Shown one piece after another: positions 34,814 through 43,936 of a stretch of DNA of 64,000 nucleotides. Under the pieces are notes generated by a model that was not told the DNA's origin, searched no databases, and saw nothing but the letters and a program-made list of their open reading frames with translations. Both the position numbers and the translations under genes were made by a program. Origin of the DNA: Arcanobacterium sp. Its GTDB lineage: Bacteria; Actinomycetota; Actinomycetes; Actinomycetales; Actinomycetaceae. Where the stretch lies: assembly GCA_022783665.1 (NCBI GenBank), contig JALFZJ010000006.1:1-64000 (forward strand), written 5' to 3'. Positions within the stretch are counted from its first letter, which is position 1; every line of letters starts with the position of its first letter.

Positions 34814-36285
34814 CGGCCTCCCTTCTTCTTAGCAGCAAGTGAAATACGTGGGTCAACCTTCGTCATGAGGAGGTCGCCGAGAAGCACCGCAACGATAGCC
34901 AATGTAGTGAAGATAAACGTCAATGTAATCACCATATTGTTGTTGCCGGCCTTGATCGCATCAGGGAGCATCTTGCCCATACCTGGTATCGAGAACACTG
35001 ATTCAGTAATAACAGCGCCCGAAATCGCGAGAATAACCGAGCCAGGGATACCATTCACGATCGGAATAATCGCGTTCTTCAAAATATGGCGCCGCGAAAT
35101 CTCTTTGTTCGTCAGACCTTTGGCGGTAGCAAACTTCACATAGTCTGCTGTAGATTGATCCACCATGAATCGGCGCACCCACATCATCAGCCCTGGCGTA
35201 CCCATCAAAGCGAGCACAATCACCGGCATAACATATGAGCGGATATCGCCAAAGCCAAGGTGTGGGAATCTATCTGGCAGCCCGAAAGCAAAGCCGATGT
35301 ACTTCATAAAGAAGATAAAGGCCAGTGACGGCACAGAAATCAACAGGTTGATATACACGATACCGACTTTGTCGATCCAGCCACCATGCCTGCGCGCCAT
35401 CGCAACCGCAAATGGAATCGCTATTGCGTATTGCAAGAGCAGAGCTGCCACACCAAAGATATACGAGGTGCCGATCATCGATGGTGAATCGTAGCGGAGC
35501 TGAGCATCTGCATAATTATCTGTAAAACGCTGCTGGTCGAGATGATCAGGTTCAAACTTATACTTCAAGGTGTGCTGATCGATTGGCGATGATGAAGTGA
35601 CGCCGGTGGGGAAAGTCTGTTCGATATTCTTCAGGTTCCCTTGCCCCGTGCTAATCACGTCAAGCGTGGATACACCTTGGTGGGTGGGGAACGATTCGCC
35701 GAAATTGAACGTGATGAAGTTCTGGTGGATAAAGGGGAACTTACTATCCACGTAAATCATGTATTTGTGTAGCGTGCCCGAGCCCACGAGCGCTGGAATA
35801 CCGTTGTAATCGCGCTCAATGCGATAGCCTCGCTCAAGATCGGGATTATTGGGATCTTGAATATAGTTGGTGCTATCAATAACGATGAGCCGCTTATAGA
35901 AGTTCACCACGAGTTCGAGCGGATTGTAATACCGATATGCGATTGTGCCGGGGCTTCCGTTTCCTTCATCGGCGAGTTCGTGGAGTGTGTAGCCGTCTTC
36001 GTCAAGCTGAGCTTTCACCTCGTCTGGGCTGAGGTTATCCCCGTCAGGGACTGTTGCTCCTGTGGTTATCTGATTGGCCGACACGTAGTCGAGATAACCA
36101 AGCGTCTCAAGTTTCGAGTAGTAGTAGACGGTTTTCGCGTTGCCTTTCATCTTCTGATAGCCCTGATCGCCGATGAATGAACGGGTCTCAGGTACGAGAG
36201 TGAAGACGATCATCACTACCAAACTGACGACTATAAAGATCGAGATTATAGCTCTGAGAATACGTGTAAGAACGTATCTTGCCAT
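34810..36285 (-). CDS. oppB: Oligopeptide ABC transporter permease with large outer domain (OppB/AmiC-like)
   Basis: A 491-aa permease. Helix 1 is near residues 10-30 (AIISIFIVVSLVVMIVFTLVP). A ~230-residue extracytoplasmic insertion follows, and then the usual five-helix core with the coupling loop FATAKGLTNKEISRRHILKN and GIPGSVILAISGAVITESVFS. Ordinary OppB is about 300-330 aa. The big outer domain is the hallmark of streptococcal AmiC (~498 aa) and its relatives. It is coupled to oppC by a 4-bp overlap and separated from oppA by a strong hairpin. Confidence 0.92.
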   Translation of the reverse strand: MARYVLTRILRAIISIFIVVSLVVMIVFTLVPETRSFIGDQGYQKMKGNAKTVYYYSKLETLGYLDYVSANQITTGATVPDGDNLSPDEVKAQLDEDGYTLHELADEGNGSPGTIAYRYYNPLELVVNFYKRLIVIDSTNYIQDPNNPDLERGYRIERDYNGIPALVGSGTLHKYMIYVDSKFPFIHQNFITFNFGESFPTHQGVSTLDVISTGQGNLKNIEQTFPTGVTSSSPIDQHTLKYKFEPDHLDQQRFTDNYADAQLRYDSPSMIGTSYIFGVAALLLQYAIAIPFAVAMARRHGGWIDKVGIVYINLLISVPSLAFIFFMKYIGFAFGLPDRFPHLGFGDIRSYVMPVIVLALMGTPGLMMWVRRFMVDQSTADYVKFATAKGLTNKEISRRHILKNAIIPIVNGIPGSVILAISGAVITESVFSIPGMGKMLPDAIKAGNNNMVITLTFIFTTLAIVAVLLGDLLMTKVDPRISLAAKKKGGR

Positions 36286-36315
36286 ATAGACTCCTCACGG
36301 CAAAGGATATGCCAT

Positions 36316-36354
36316 GGGGACGGAACAGAGCCGCTCTCGGCTTGCTCCGTCCCC
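36316..36354 (-). terminator. Intercistronic hairpin between oppA and oppB
   Basis: GGGGACGGA (36316-36324) pairs with TCCGTCCCC (36346-36354), extended by AGCCG/CGGCT with small bulges. It sits between the binding-protein gene and the permease genes, a usual place for a partial terminator or mRNA-stabilising stem that keeps the binding protein in excess. Confidence 0.7.
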
Positions 36355-36402
36355 ACACTTTAGATGAATCCTTGGATAAATCCTTCACCTGCTATGTTAG
36401 GT

Positions 36403-38349
36403 TTACCGATTTTCAGTGAAATCGTCGAAGGCTTTCTGGAATTCTTCAGTAGTGACGATATCGTTTTGGATCTTCAGACCCTTGTACTTGTACTCTGATA
36501 CGCCGTAATCGGAGTATGGGCGGCTAAACGGCACATACTTCGTCACATTATTGCCACGCGCCTGCTGGCTCGTTGGGATATAGAGTGCATGCTCAACGAG
36601 GTAAGCATCAGCCTTGGCGAATGCTTCATAGCGGGCATCCATATCGTCGGTGATTGCGTCAGCGTCACGGTACAGTTTCTCGTATTCCATGAATCCGAGC
36701 TGCGTCTTGAGATCCTGGTTTGCGTCACCTGCACCCAGACCAGTTGCCTGCATATAGTAACCAGTAGTTGGCGAGTAGATGTCTACGAACGACTTCGGAT
36801 CGCCATAGTCAGGGCTCCAACCGGTGTAGGTGGAGATGTCATAATCCATTGCTTCTGGATCCTGGTTCTCGTACACCACAGAGTTGATGGTGTCTTCCGT
36901 TTCCATCACGAGCTCGATGATGATCTGACCATCAGTATTGGCTTCAATCGACTGCTTCATCGACTGCGCTTGCTTCGTCAGAACATCAGAAGTCGAGTTC
37001 ACCATCACATCGAGATGCACGGGGAAGGTAACGCCTTCACCCTTGGCAGCTTCGATGAATTCCTTGGCCTTATCTGGATCGTAGAACGGCATCTGAGCAT
37101 CACCGAGATCTACATCTTCACCAGTGTCTGCCGTGTAGGCATCGGTGACGAGATCATAGTAGGTCTTACCGTCAGAAGTGGAACCCGCACCCGGGAAGTT
37201 GTTGATATTACGCATGGTCTGCTCAGCAAGATCATCTGGCATACGCACAGCGAGATATGCCTTTGTATCAAATGCAGCACGCAGAGCCTTGCGGAAGTTT
37301 TCGTTCATAATCGCATCATGCGTCTGCTGAGCGAGAGTCTGGTCTGATGCATAGTTGGTGTATTCGAACACCTTACGGTTGTAGTTGAATACAACACCGA
37401 ATACAGACGCATTCGGGATGGAATAAACGGTCTGGCTTTCGTACTTATCGACGTAGGTCTGGTAGTCCTCCCACGATGGGTTCAGGGCAGCCCGGGCGTA
37501 GGTGCCGTCTTCAAAACCGCGGATAATTGAGTATGGATCCTCGCCGCCGTCATAAACGCGGGTAACGGTTTCGAGGTATACATGCTCTGCATCCCAGTAG
37601 CTCTGGTTCTTCGTCAACACTGCCGAAGACTTCGCATCGTTCTGGGAGAGGATGTAGCCGCCGTTGTAAAGAATTGAATCGAGTTCGAGTGACCCGAAGC
37701 CACAGTTCTCTTTGTCAGGAGCACCAAGCTTGCAACCCTCACCCTTGGATTCGAGGAAGGCTCGATTCACCGGATAGAGCACGGTGTACGTCGTCATCGT
37801 ATCGAAATAAGGAACCGACTGTTCCATGGTGAACTCAACGGTCTGCTCGTCGAGCGCTTTCACGCCCACATTCTCCCAAGCGGCGTCAGAGAAGTCACTC
37901 GCAAGATATTCGTTATAGCCTTTGACGACGCCCTGGAGCAACCACGCTGTGCCAGATTCGAATTCGGCACCGTGGCGTACGCCCGTCACAAAGTCATCTG
38001 CGGTAACAACGCCGTATTCTTCACCTGTGTTCGTTACCCATTTCACATCTGGGCGTAGGTGGAACGTCCACACCGTGGCATCGTCGTTCGACTCCCACGA
38101 TTCAGCAAGCGCACCTGTGAGCTTGCCATAATTGTCGTTCTCCAACAGACCATCAACAAGGTTGGCGTTAATCTCATGGTCGCTAACAAGAGCAGTCACC
38201 ACGTAGTCGAGAGTCGATACTTCACGGTTTGTAGCTTCAGAAAGGGTCGTTACCTCGGAGCCACCATCAGCGCTACTCCCCGAACCACCAGCGCCGCACG
38301 CGCCAAGGGTCATCAACGAGGCCACACCAATGGCCGCGATCTTCTTCAT
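36403..38349 (-). CDS. oppA: Oligopeptide-binding lipoprotein (OppA/AmiA-like)
   Basis: An SBP family 5 lipoprotein of about 648 aa. I choose the ATG at 38349; a GTG two codons earlier has better spacing to GGAGGAG, and the frame is open to 38418. The signal peptide is MKKIAAIGVASLMTLGACG, with the lipidated Cys in GAC. The mature part has the family opening (REVSTLDYVVTALVSDHEINANLVDGLL, split as REVSTLDYVV and HEINANLVDGLL) and WTFHLRPDVKWVTNTGEEYG. The size is near AmiA (~659 aa). It binds peptides outside the membrane and delivers them to OppBC. Confidence 0.93.
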   Translation of the reverse strand: MKKIAAIGVASLMTLGACGAGGSGSSADGGSEVTTLSEATNREVSTLDYVVTALVSDHEINANLVDGLLENDNYGKLTGALAESWESNDDATVWTFHLRPDVKWVTNTGEEYGVVTADDFVTGVRHGAEFESGTAWLLQGVVKGYNEYLASDFSDAAWENVGVKALDEQTVEFTMEQSVPYFDTMTTYTVLYPVNRAFLESKGEGCKLGAPDKENCGFGSLELDSILYNGGYILSQNDAKSSAVLTKNQSYWDAEHVYLETVTRVYDGGEDPYSIIRGFEDGTYARAALNPSWEDYQTYVDKYESQTVYSIPNASVFGVVFNYNRKVFEYTNYASDQTLAQQTHDAIMNENFRKALRAAFDTKAYLAVRMPDDLAEQTMRNINNFPGAGSTSDGKTYYDLVTDAYTADTGEDVDLGDAQMPFYDPDKAKEFIEAAKGEGVTFPVHLDVMVNSTSDVLTKQAQSMKQSIEANTDGQIIIELVMETEDTINSVVYENQDPEAMDYDISTYTGWSPDYGDPKSFVDIYSPTTGYYMQATGLGAGDANQDLKTQLGFMEYEKLYRDADAITDDMDARYEAFAKADAYLVEHALYIPTSQQARGNNVTKYVPFSRPYSDYGVSEYKYKGLKIQNDIVTTEEFQKAFDDFTENR

Positions 38350-38444
38350 GTTCACTCGTCTCCTCCTAAACACTGGGCGATGTATGAGTGATAAAGTGCA
38401 AAAACGCCGTTCGCTCACGCGATTCAGGCGCCTTTGTTGCTAAA

Positions 38445-38475
38445 AGTATAATGGAATTGAGTTAGATCACAACTC
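38445..38475 (-). promoter_or_regulatory. oppA promoter with overlapping inverted repeat
   Basis: On the minus strand TTGTGA (plus 38467-38472), a 16-bp spacer and TATACT (plus 38445-38450) read toward oppA. The inverted repeat GAGTT/AACTC (38459-38475) overlaps the -35, which suggests a regulator site. Confidence 0.45.
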
Positions 38476-38562
38476 TTTGACCATTTTTAAGATCCCCGAA
38501 TTTCACCGCACCCAACCGTGCAGCCCTGGGATCTGGCTACCACGCGATACGTATCTATCAAA

Positions 38563-39363
38563 ATGCGACTGCATCTGCAGCGTACTAAAGTGGCACACGT
38601 GCATGTGCTGAATCTGCTCAACTACGGCCCCATAGAATATATGCGCATCGACGCGCTCCAGCGCGATTTGCATGATCGCGTAGCCCGCCTCGAAGCGCCC
38701 GATACCCTGATCGTTTGGGAATCCCAACCAACATACACTGCGGGGCGCCGCACACAACCTCAAGACATCCCCGATTCTCATATTCCCGTCATTGCTATGG
38801 ATCGCGGAGGATCTGTGACCTTCCATGGCCCTGGCCAGCTCGTTGTGTATCCGATCGTTAAGGTCAAACCCCCGAAGGACGTCGTCTCTTTTGTGCGCAA
38901 TACAGAGCTCGCCATCGGCCGCGCGATGAAGCATTTCGGCGTCGTCACCCAGCAAATCGAGGGGCGATCAGGGGCGTGGATTGTGCGCGAAGGGCAGATC
39001 GATCGCAAACTCGTGGCCATCGGCATCAAATTCGCAGACGACGCCACTATGCACGGAATGGCACTCAATGTGACGACCAGCATAGAGGACTTCATGCGCG
39101 TCGTGCCCTGCGGTCTGGATGATGCAGGAGTGGCGAGCCTCCAAAATGAAGGTGTAGAGACGACGCTGGGTGAGGTTGAGGCGATACTTGTGCCCGAGCT
39201 TGCTCGCACCTATGCACAATTCCTGATCCCAGAGAGGATCGAAGCTGAACTTACCTATGACGACGCCGCAGCGGCACTAGCTCGCATCGATCATCTTTCA
39301 GCGAGCCTACCGGCGAAAACGGGCGTAGCATGGAAGCCACCGACGACCAAGGAGACGAATTAA
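38563..39363 (+). CDS. lipB: Lipoyl(octanoyl) transferase
   Basis: LipB moves octanoate from acyl carrier protein to the lipoyl domains of 2-oxoacid dehydrogenases and glycine cleavage H protein. Motifs are [12 protein letters not shown], the Gly/His loop [16 protein letters not shown], the catalytic Lys in [10 protein letters not shown] and the catalytic Cys in VVPCGL. I chose the ATG at 38563 (266 aa), which suits the family length; the frame is open to an ATG at 38518. No clear ribosome site is present at either. The C-terminal ~60 residues are an extension. Its TAA overlaps the lipA ATG (TAATG). Confidence 0.93.
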   Translation: MRLHLQRTKVAHVHVLNLLNYGPIEYMRIDALQRDLHDRVARLEAPDTLIVWESQPTYTAGRRTQPQDIPDSHIPVIAMDRGGSVTFHGPGQLVVYPIVKVKPPKDVVSFVRNTELAIGRAMKHFGVVTQQIEGRSGAWIVREGQIDRKLVAIGIKFADDATMHGMALNVTTSIEDFMRVVPCGLDDAGVASLQNEGVETTLGEVEAILVPELARTYAQFLIPERIEAELTYDDAAAALARIDHLSASLPAKTGVAWKPPTTKETN

Positions 39364-40394
39364 TGGCAGTCGCACCTCGCGTGGACCCTAACGGACGCAA
39401 GTTATTGCGCATCGAGGAACACAACCGCGAAACTCCGATTGATAAACAGCGCCCGGCTTGGATTAAAACAACTGCAACGGTGGGCGAAGGCTACACCGAT
39501 ATGCGTGAGCGCGTTCACGGATCGTCGTTGCATACTGTGTGTGAAGAAGCGGGTTGCCCGAATATCTATGAGTGTTGGGAAGATCGGGAAGCGTCATTCC
39601 TTATCGGCGGCGATATTTGCACTCGGCGCTGCGATTTTTGCTTCATCAAAACCGGCAAGCCCACCAAATACGATACGGACGAGCCGCGCCGCGTAGCCCA
39701 GCAGGTGGCAGATCTTCAGCTCAACTACACCACGATTACGGGCGTTACACGAGATGATCTTGAAGACGGCGCCTCGTGGCTTTACGCTGAGACGTGCCGC
39801 CAGATTCACGCGCTTTCTCCTACGACTGGTGTGGAGCTGTTGATCGACGATATGCGTGGAGGCGATGCCGCGCTTCAACAAGTATTTGATTCGCACCCAG
39901 AAGTGCTTGCACACAATCTTGAAACGGTGCCGCGTATTTTTAAGAAGATCCGGCCAGCATTTCGATACGAACGCTCTTTAGACCTCATCCGCAAGGCGTC
40001 ACAGGCTGGGCTGATCACGAAATCGAATCTTATCCTCGGTATGGGTGAAACTCGCGAGGAAGTGATCGAAACGATGCATGATTTGCATGACGCCGGCTGC
40101 GATATTCTCACGATCACGCAATACTTGCGCCCTTCGCCGCTGCATCACCCCATCGATCGATGGGTGAAGCCTCAGGAATTTGTGGAACTCACGGATGCCG
40201 GCTATGCGATGGGCTTCGCAGGGATCATGGCTGGCCCGCTCGTGCGCTCGTCATATCGCTCGGGAAGTCTGTGGGCACGCGCCATGGAGAAGAAGGGACG
40301 CGGAATACCCGAGCACCTGCGTGCAATCGGTGCGTCTACCGCCACAGCGCGCCAAGAGGCGAGTTCGGTGCTCGCCCGCCACGGCGACGCCTAA
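39363..40394 (+). CDS. lipA: Lipoyl synthase
   Basis: A 343-aa radical SAM enzyme that inserts two sulfurs into protein-bound octanoate. The auxiliary cluster motif is [12 protein letters not shown], the radical SAM motif ICTRRCDFC, and the C-terminal [10 protein letters not shown] holds the auxiliary cluster Ser. I chose the ATG at 39363, eight bases after AAGGAG and overlapping the lipB stop, over the upstream in-frame ATG at 39330. The lipB-lipA pair is an operon, so the cell makes lipoate itself. Confidence 0.96.
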   Translation: MAVAPRVDPNGRKLLRIEEHNRETPIDKQRPAWIKTTATVGEGYTDMRERVHGSSLHTVCEEAGCPNIYECWEDREASFLIGGDICTRRCDFCFIKTGKPTKYDTDEPRRVAQQVADLQLNYTTITGVTRDDLEDGASWLYAETCRQIHALSPTTGVELLIDDMRGGDAALQQVFDSHPEVLAHNLETVPRIFKKIRPAFRYERSLDLIRKASQAGLITKSNLILGMGETREEVIETMHDLHDAGCDILTITQYLRPSPLHHPIDRWVKPQEFVELTDAGYAMGFAGIMAGPLVRSSYRSGSLWARAMEKKGRGIPEHLRAIGASTATARQEASSVLARHGDA

Positions 40395-40509
40395 ACACGC
40401 CCCTTCAAGCGGGTCGAGACGCAATTGCGGTTGCACAATGGTTGGTGGTCGCAGGCTGCGTTTCGATTCCGTTGGGCTTAGGTGGGGACCGCGCTCGCAC
40501 TGAGCCGAA

Positions 40510-40533
40510 AGACCGCCCGAATCACAGCGGTCT
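40510..40533. terminator. Hairpin between convergent lipA and acyl-CoA synthetase genes
   Basis: AGACCGC (40510-40516) pairs with GCGGTCT (40527-40533) around a 10-base loop. It is the only strong hairpin in the 184-bp gap. Confidence 0.5.
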
Positions 40534-40578
40534 GAGCCAATTGATCGTTGCAGGCTTGGTGGGAGCACACCAGAGCCA

Positions 40579-42483
40579 CTACTGGAAGTTCGGCGAAGCC
40601 GGCCCCCACAGCTCGGCACCCTCATACATTCTTTCAACGAGGCCGGAGTATTTATCCATCACCTGAGCGCGGCGCACCTTCGCCGTGGGCGTCTCGGTGC
40701 CGTCGTCTACCGACAACTCACGAGGTAGTATCTCAAACTTCTTGATTTGTTCCCATCGGGAGAGATCCCGATTGATTTCGTCGATTTCGGCCTGTATCGT
40801 GGCGATCAATTCAGGGCGTGTGAGCGCCTCGTCATAGTCGGGTTCGAAACGGTTGAGTTTACACCACTGGAGCACCCATCCTCGATCGAGGGCGATAAGC
40901 GCGCTCACATACTTGCGGTTCTCCCCGATGACGACGGCTTGCGAGATTCCTGGAGCGAACGACGTCAGCGCACCTTCAATCTTCGACGGATAGATATACT
41001 TTCCATTCGAGGATTTCATCACGTTCTTCTTACGGTCGGTGATGCGCAGGAAACCGTCGTCATCAATCGTGCCGATATCGCCGGTGTGGAACCAGCCATC
41101 TTTGATCACTTCTGCCGTGGAATCGGGATCATTGTAGTACGCACCCATAAGATGAGGGCCGCGGAGCAACACTTCCCCATCATCGGCAATTTTGATCTGC
41201 GTGCCGGGGGTGGGAGTGCCTACCGTGCCGAAGCGTATCTCGTCCGGATCATTAAATGTTGCGGCGCCTGTAGTCTCTGTAAGGCCATAGCCCTCTACGA
41301 GAGGTATTCCGATATTGAAAAACCAGCGTTGTATCAGCGGATCGAGCCTTGCCGAACCTGAAAGCAGTAGGCGAATTCGGCCTCCGAGCTTTTCACGCAC
41401 CGCCGAATAGACGAGTTTATCGGCAAGGCGATATTCTGCCGCGAGTTTTGCCGGCATCTTTTTCTTCGTGGCGCGATAACCGAATGATTTACTTCCTACT
41501 CGCATCGCCCAGTTGAGCGTACTCGCTTTGAGGTTTTTCTCTTTGCCGATCACTTTGGTGCCAGCGTAGATTTTTTCGAAGATTCGAGGCACACCACACA
41601 AAATAGTAGGCTTTACGATCGCGAGGTTGTCTACGATCTGTGCCACGCGGCCGTCTATCGCCGTCACTGCTCCTTTGTACATGCACAGCAGCACCACAAG
41701 TTTTCCGAACACATGGGACAGCGGCAGCCACAAGTAGTTAGTATCGCTGTGGCGTACGAGATCGCCGTGAGCCCACGCCGTCGTCTCAAATATCCAGTTT
41801 CCTTGCGTGAGCACTACGCCTTTAGGCTGCCCTGAGGTGCCTGAGGTGTAGATGAGGGAGGCAGGCGTATCTGCAGACGTTTGTGCAATATGTTCATCGA
41901 CTGCGTGCGGGCGTGCTTGGTTGTATTGCCGCCCATAGGCCATCAGCACATCCCAAGTAATGATGCGGGGATCGTCGAGGAGTGTTTGAGGCACGATTCC
42001 ATCGAGGATCACAATGTGTTCGAGTGTGGAGTTAATGAGGGAGGATCGGAGGAACTTATCCAGCAATAGCGCCGATCCGGCGATGAGCGTACGCGAGCGC
42101 GTCTGGCTCATAATGAAGTCGGTATCGGCTTCGGATGTGTTGGGGTAGATCGCGCAGGTGGTAGCTCCAAGCATATTGAGGCCGAAATCTGCATATAACC
42201 ACGTGATGCTTGTGCCAGCTGAAAGGGTCACAACGTCGCCCGGTTGTACACCAAGTTTGAGCAGACCGGCTGCGGCGGTGTAGCACTGTGTTCGAAACTC
42301 GTTCCACGTGACGTCTTGCCAGTGTTCGTTTTCATCGGGGTACCGGTAGCCTACGCGGTTGGAGTATCGGTGGGCGACGTCATTGATCGCCTCCCCGATA
42401 TTGTGCCATTGATGGGCGAACGCTTCGCGGGCATCAGCCGATAGCGAGCCGAGGTGTAGCACCTGGTGCAATTGTGAACTCAT
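40579..42483 (-). CDS. Long-chain fatty-acid-CoA ligase (FadD-like)
   Basis: A 634-aa ANL-superfamily enzyme that activates long-chain fatty acids as acyl-AMP and then acyl-CoA. The P-loop is LIYTSGTSGQPKGV. The A5 motif is GYGLTETTGA. The hinge region FHTGDIGTIDDDGFLRITDRKK (shown split: FHTGDIGTIDDDG, FLRITDRKK) and NGKYIYPSKIE follow. I chose the ATG at 42483, six bases after TATCGT, although the frame is open to 42600. A paralogue of similar layout lies at 45798. It is divergent from the M18 aminopeptidase. Confidence 0.92.
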   Translation of the reverse strand: MSSQLHQVLHLGSLSADAREAFAHQWHNIGEAINDVAHRYSNRVGYRYPDENEHWQDVTWNEFRTQCYTAAAGLLKLGVQPGDVVTLSAGTSITWLYADFGLNMLGATTCAIYPNTSEADTDFIMSQTRSRTLIAGSALLLDKFLRSSLINSTLEHIVILDGIVPQTLLDDPRIITWDVLMAYGRQYNQARPHAVDEHIAQTSADTPASLIYTSGTSGQPKGVVLTQGNWIFETTAWAHGDLVRHSDTNYLWLPLSHVFGKLVVLLCMYKGAVTAIDGRVAQIVDNLAIVKPTILCGVPRIFEKIYAGTKVIGKEKNLKASTLNWAMRVGSKSFGYRATKKKMPAKLAAEYRLADKLVYSAVREKLGGRIRLLLSGSARLDPLIQRWFFNIGIPLVEGYGLTETTGAATFNDPDEIRFGTVGTPTPGTQIKIADDGEVLLRGPHLMGAYYNDPDSTAEVIKDGWFHTGDIGTIDDDGFLRITDRKKNVMKSSNGKYIYPSKIEGALTSFAPGISQAVVIGENRKYVSALIALDRGWVLQWCKLNRFEPDYDEALTRPELIATIQAEIDEINRDLSRWEQIKKFEILPRELSVDDGTETPTAKVRRAQVMDKYSGLVERMYEGAELWGPASPNFQ

Positions 42484-42489
42484 AGTTAA

Positions 42490-42495
42490 ACGATA
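42490..42495 (-). promoter_or_regulatory. -10 element for leaderless acyl-CoA synthetase gene
   Basis: On the minus strand TATCGT is followed by six bases and the ATG at 42483, with no ribosome site. Confidence 0.4.
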
Positions 42496-42559
42496 CGCGA
42501 TGCGTAGCGCAAATGTGTGTTGCTTGCGGAGTTCAATATGCACTTCTTCGCAGACGGCG

Positions 42560-42565
42560 TAACCT
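42560..42565 (+). promoter_or_regulatory. -10 element for leaderless M18 aminopeptidase gene
   Basis: TAACCT is followed by six bases and the ATG at 42572, with no ribosome site. It is divergent from the leaderless-type promoter at 42490. Confidence 0.45.
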
Positions 42566-42571
42566 AGAACC

Positions 42572-43936
42572 ATGACGCAGCCCAATAACGCCGAACTCAA
42601 GAGCTCATTTACCGCGAATTACGCGGCCTTTATTTCCCAATCCCCTACCGCATATCACGCACAACACGTTCTCGCACAAAAGTTCCAAGAAGCAGGTCTA
42701 TCTGAACAACACGAAAAGCGCGCCTGGGCAGGTGCACCGAGGGGCTTCGTCGCTCGAGGTGGAGCCGTTATCGCGTGGCAGCTACCCGAGGAAATCACCG
42801 AAACCACAGGCTTTCGGATTGTGGGAAGCCACCTGGATTCGCCGTCATTCAAAGTGAAGCCCTCTCCTGACTCTGCCGCGCACGGTTTTCATCAGGTAAA
42901 TGTGGAAGTATATGGCGGCCCGCTTCTTAACTCGTGGCTCAACCGAGACCTCGGCTTGGCAGGCGTCATTACCACTATTGACGGCGCGGAGCATCTCGTC
43001 AAGACGCCTGCGATTATGACGATTCCACAACTTGCTCCCCACCTTGATCGGAGCGCCAATCGTAGCCTTGAACTGTCTGCACAACGCGATTACCATCCGA
43101 TTTGGGCGCTTGATCATAGCGCCGAGTTTGGTGAGGAATCTGACGCCAACCATCCTGACGTGTTTGCATATCTGGCTCGCGAAGCTGGCGTGGCCAAGGA
43201 GCGTGTGGCCGGCATGGATGTTTTCGCTTACGATACGCAGCCACCTGCCACTTTTGGCGGAGCAGACGGCACAGAGTTCTTTGCGTCTGGCCGTCAAGAC
43301 AACCTTTCCTCAGCTTTCGCTGCGGCTGAAGCATTTACAGCAATCGTCACTGGAAAGAGCAGGATCGGCGCGCTCGGTAGCGACGTACTCATTTACGCCT
43401 CTTTCAATAATGAGGAGGTTGGCTCGCAGACGTTTACTGGCGCGAACTCGGCATTCCTTGAAAACGTGTTGAAACGCATTGCTGCTCATCTTTCATCTAA
43501 GGATTCAGCCACGAGCAGTGATTTTGATGAACGATACCTGTGCATGCTGGCAAATTCGGTGGTCATCTCGGCCGATGCTGGCCATTCCATTAATCCAAAC
43601 AAGCCGGAAATGCACGATCCCGCCCATCACCCCGTGCTCGGCAACGGCCCGCTTCTCAAATACAATGCAGACGAGCGCTACGCAACGAACGGTGCAGGTG
43701 CAGCAGTATGGCTCCGAGCGTGTGGAGCAGCAGGTGTAGCAAGCCAGAATTTCGTCTCGAATAACGACGTACCGTGCGGCTCCACTATCGGGCCTTTTGT
43801 TGGATCGCGCCTGAGTGTGCTCACCGTCGATGTTGGGGTTCCACTGCTTTCGATGCACTCGGTGCGCGAGATTTCTTCACCGCAAGACGTTTTCGATTTG
43901 AGTCTGATTCTTGAGGGATTCTATGCCGGCGCCTAA
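42572..43936 (+). CDS. M18-family aminopeptidase
   Basis: A 454-aa zinc aminopeptidase of the aspartyl-aminopeptidase type. Metal and catalytic motifs include GSHLDSPSFKVKP (metal His, Asp), ASFNNEEVGSQT (catalytic Glu pair), ISADAGHSINPNKPE and the late LLSMHSVREI (metal His). These cytoplasmic enzymes remove N-terminal residues from peptides, which fits with the oligopeptide importer a few kb away. The length is normal. Its last 14 bases overlap the start of the next ligase gene. Confidence 0.94.
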   Translation: MTQPNNAELKSSFTANYAAFISQSPTAYHAQHVLAQKFQEAGLSEQHEKRAWAGAPRGFVARGGAVIAWQLPEEITETTGFRIVGSHLDSPSFKVKPSPDSAAHGFHQVNVEVYGGPLLNSWLNRDLGLAGVITTIDGAEHLVKTPAIMTIPQLAPHLDRSANRSLELSAQRDYHPIWALDHSAEFGEESDANHPDVFAYLAREAGVAKERVAGMDVFAYDTQPPATFGGADGTEFFASGRQDNLSSAFAAAEAFTAIVTGKSRIGALGSDVLIYASFNNEEVGSQTFTGANSAFLENVLKRIAAHLSSKDSATSSDFDERYLCMLANSVVISADAGHSINPNKPEMHDPAHHPVLGNGPLLKYNADERYATNGAGAAVWLRACGAAGVASQNFVSNNDVPCGSTIGPFVGSRLSVLTVDVGVPLLSMHSVREISSPQDVFDLSLILEGFYAGA

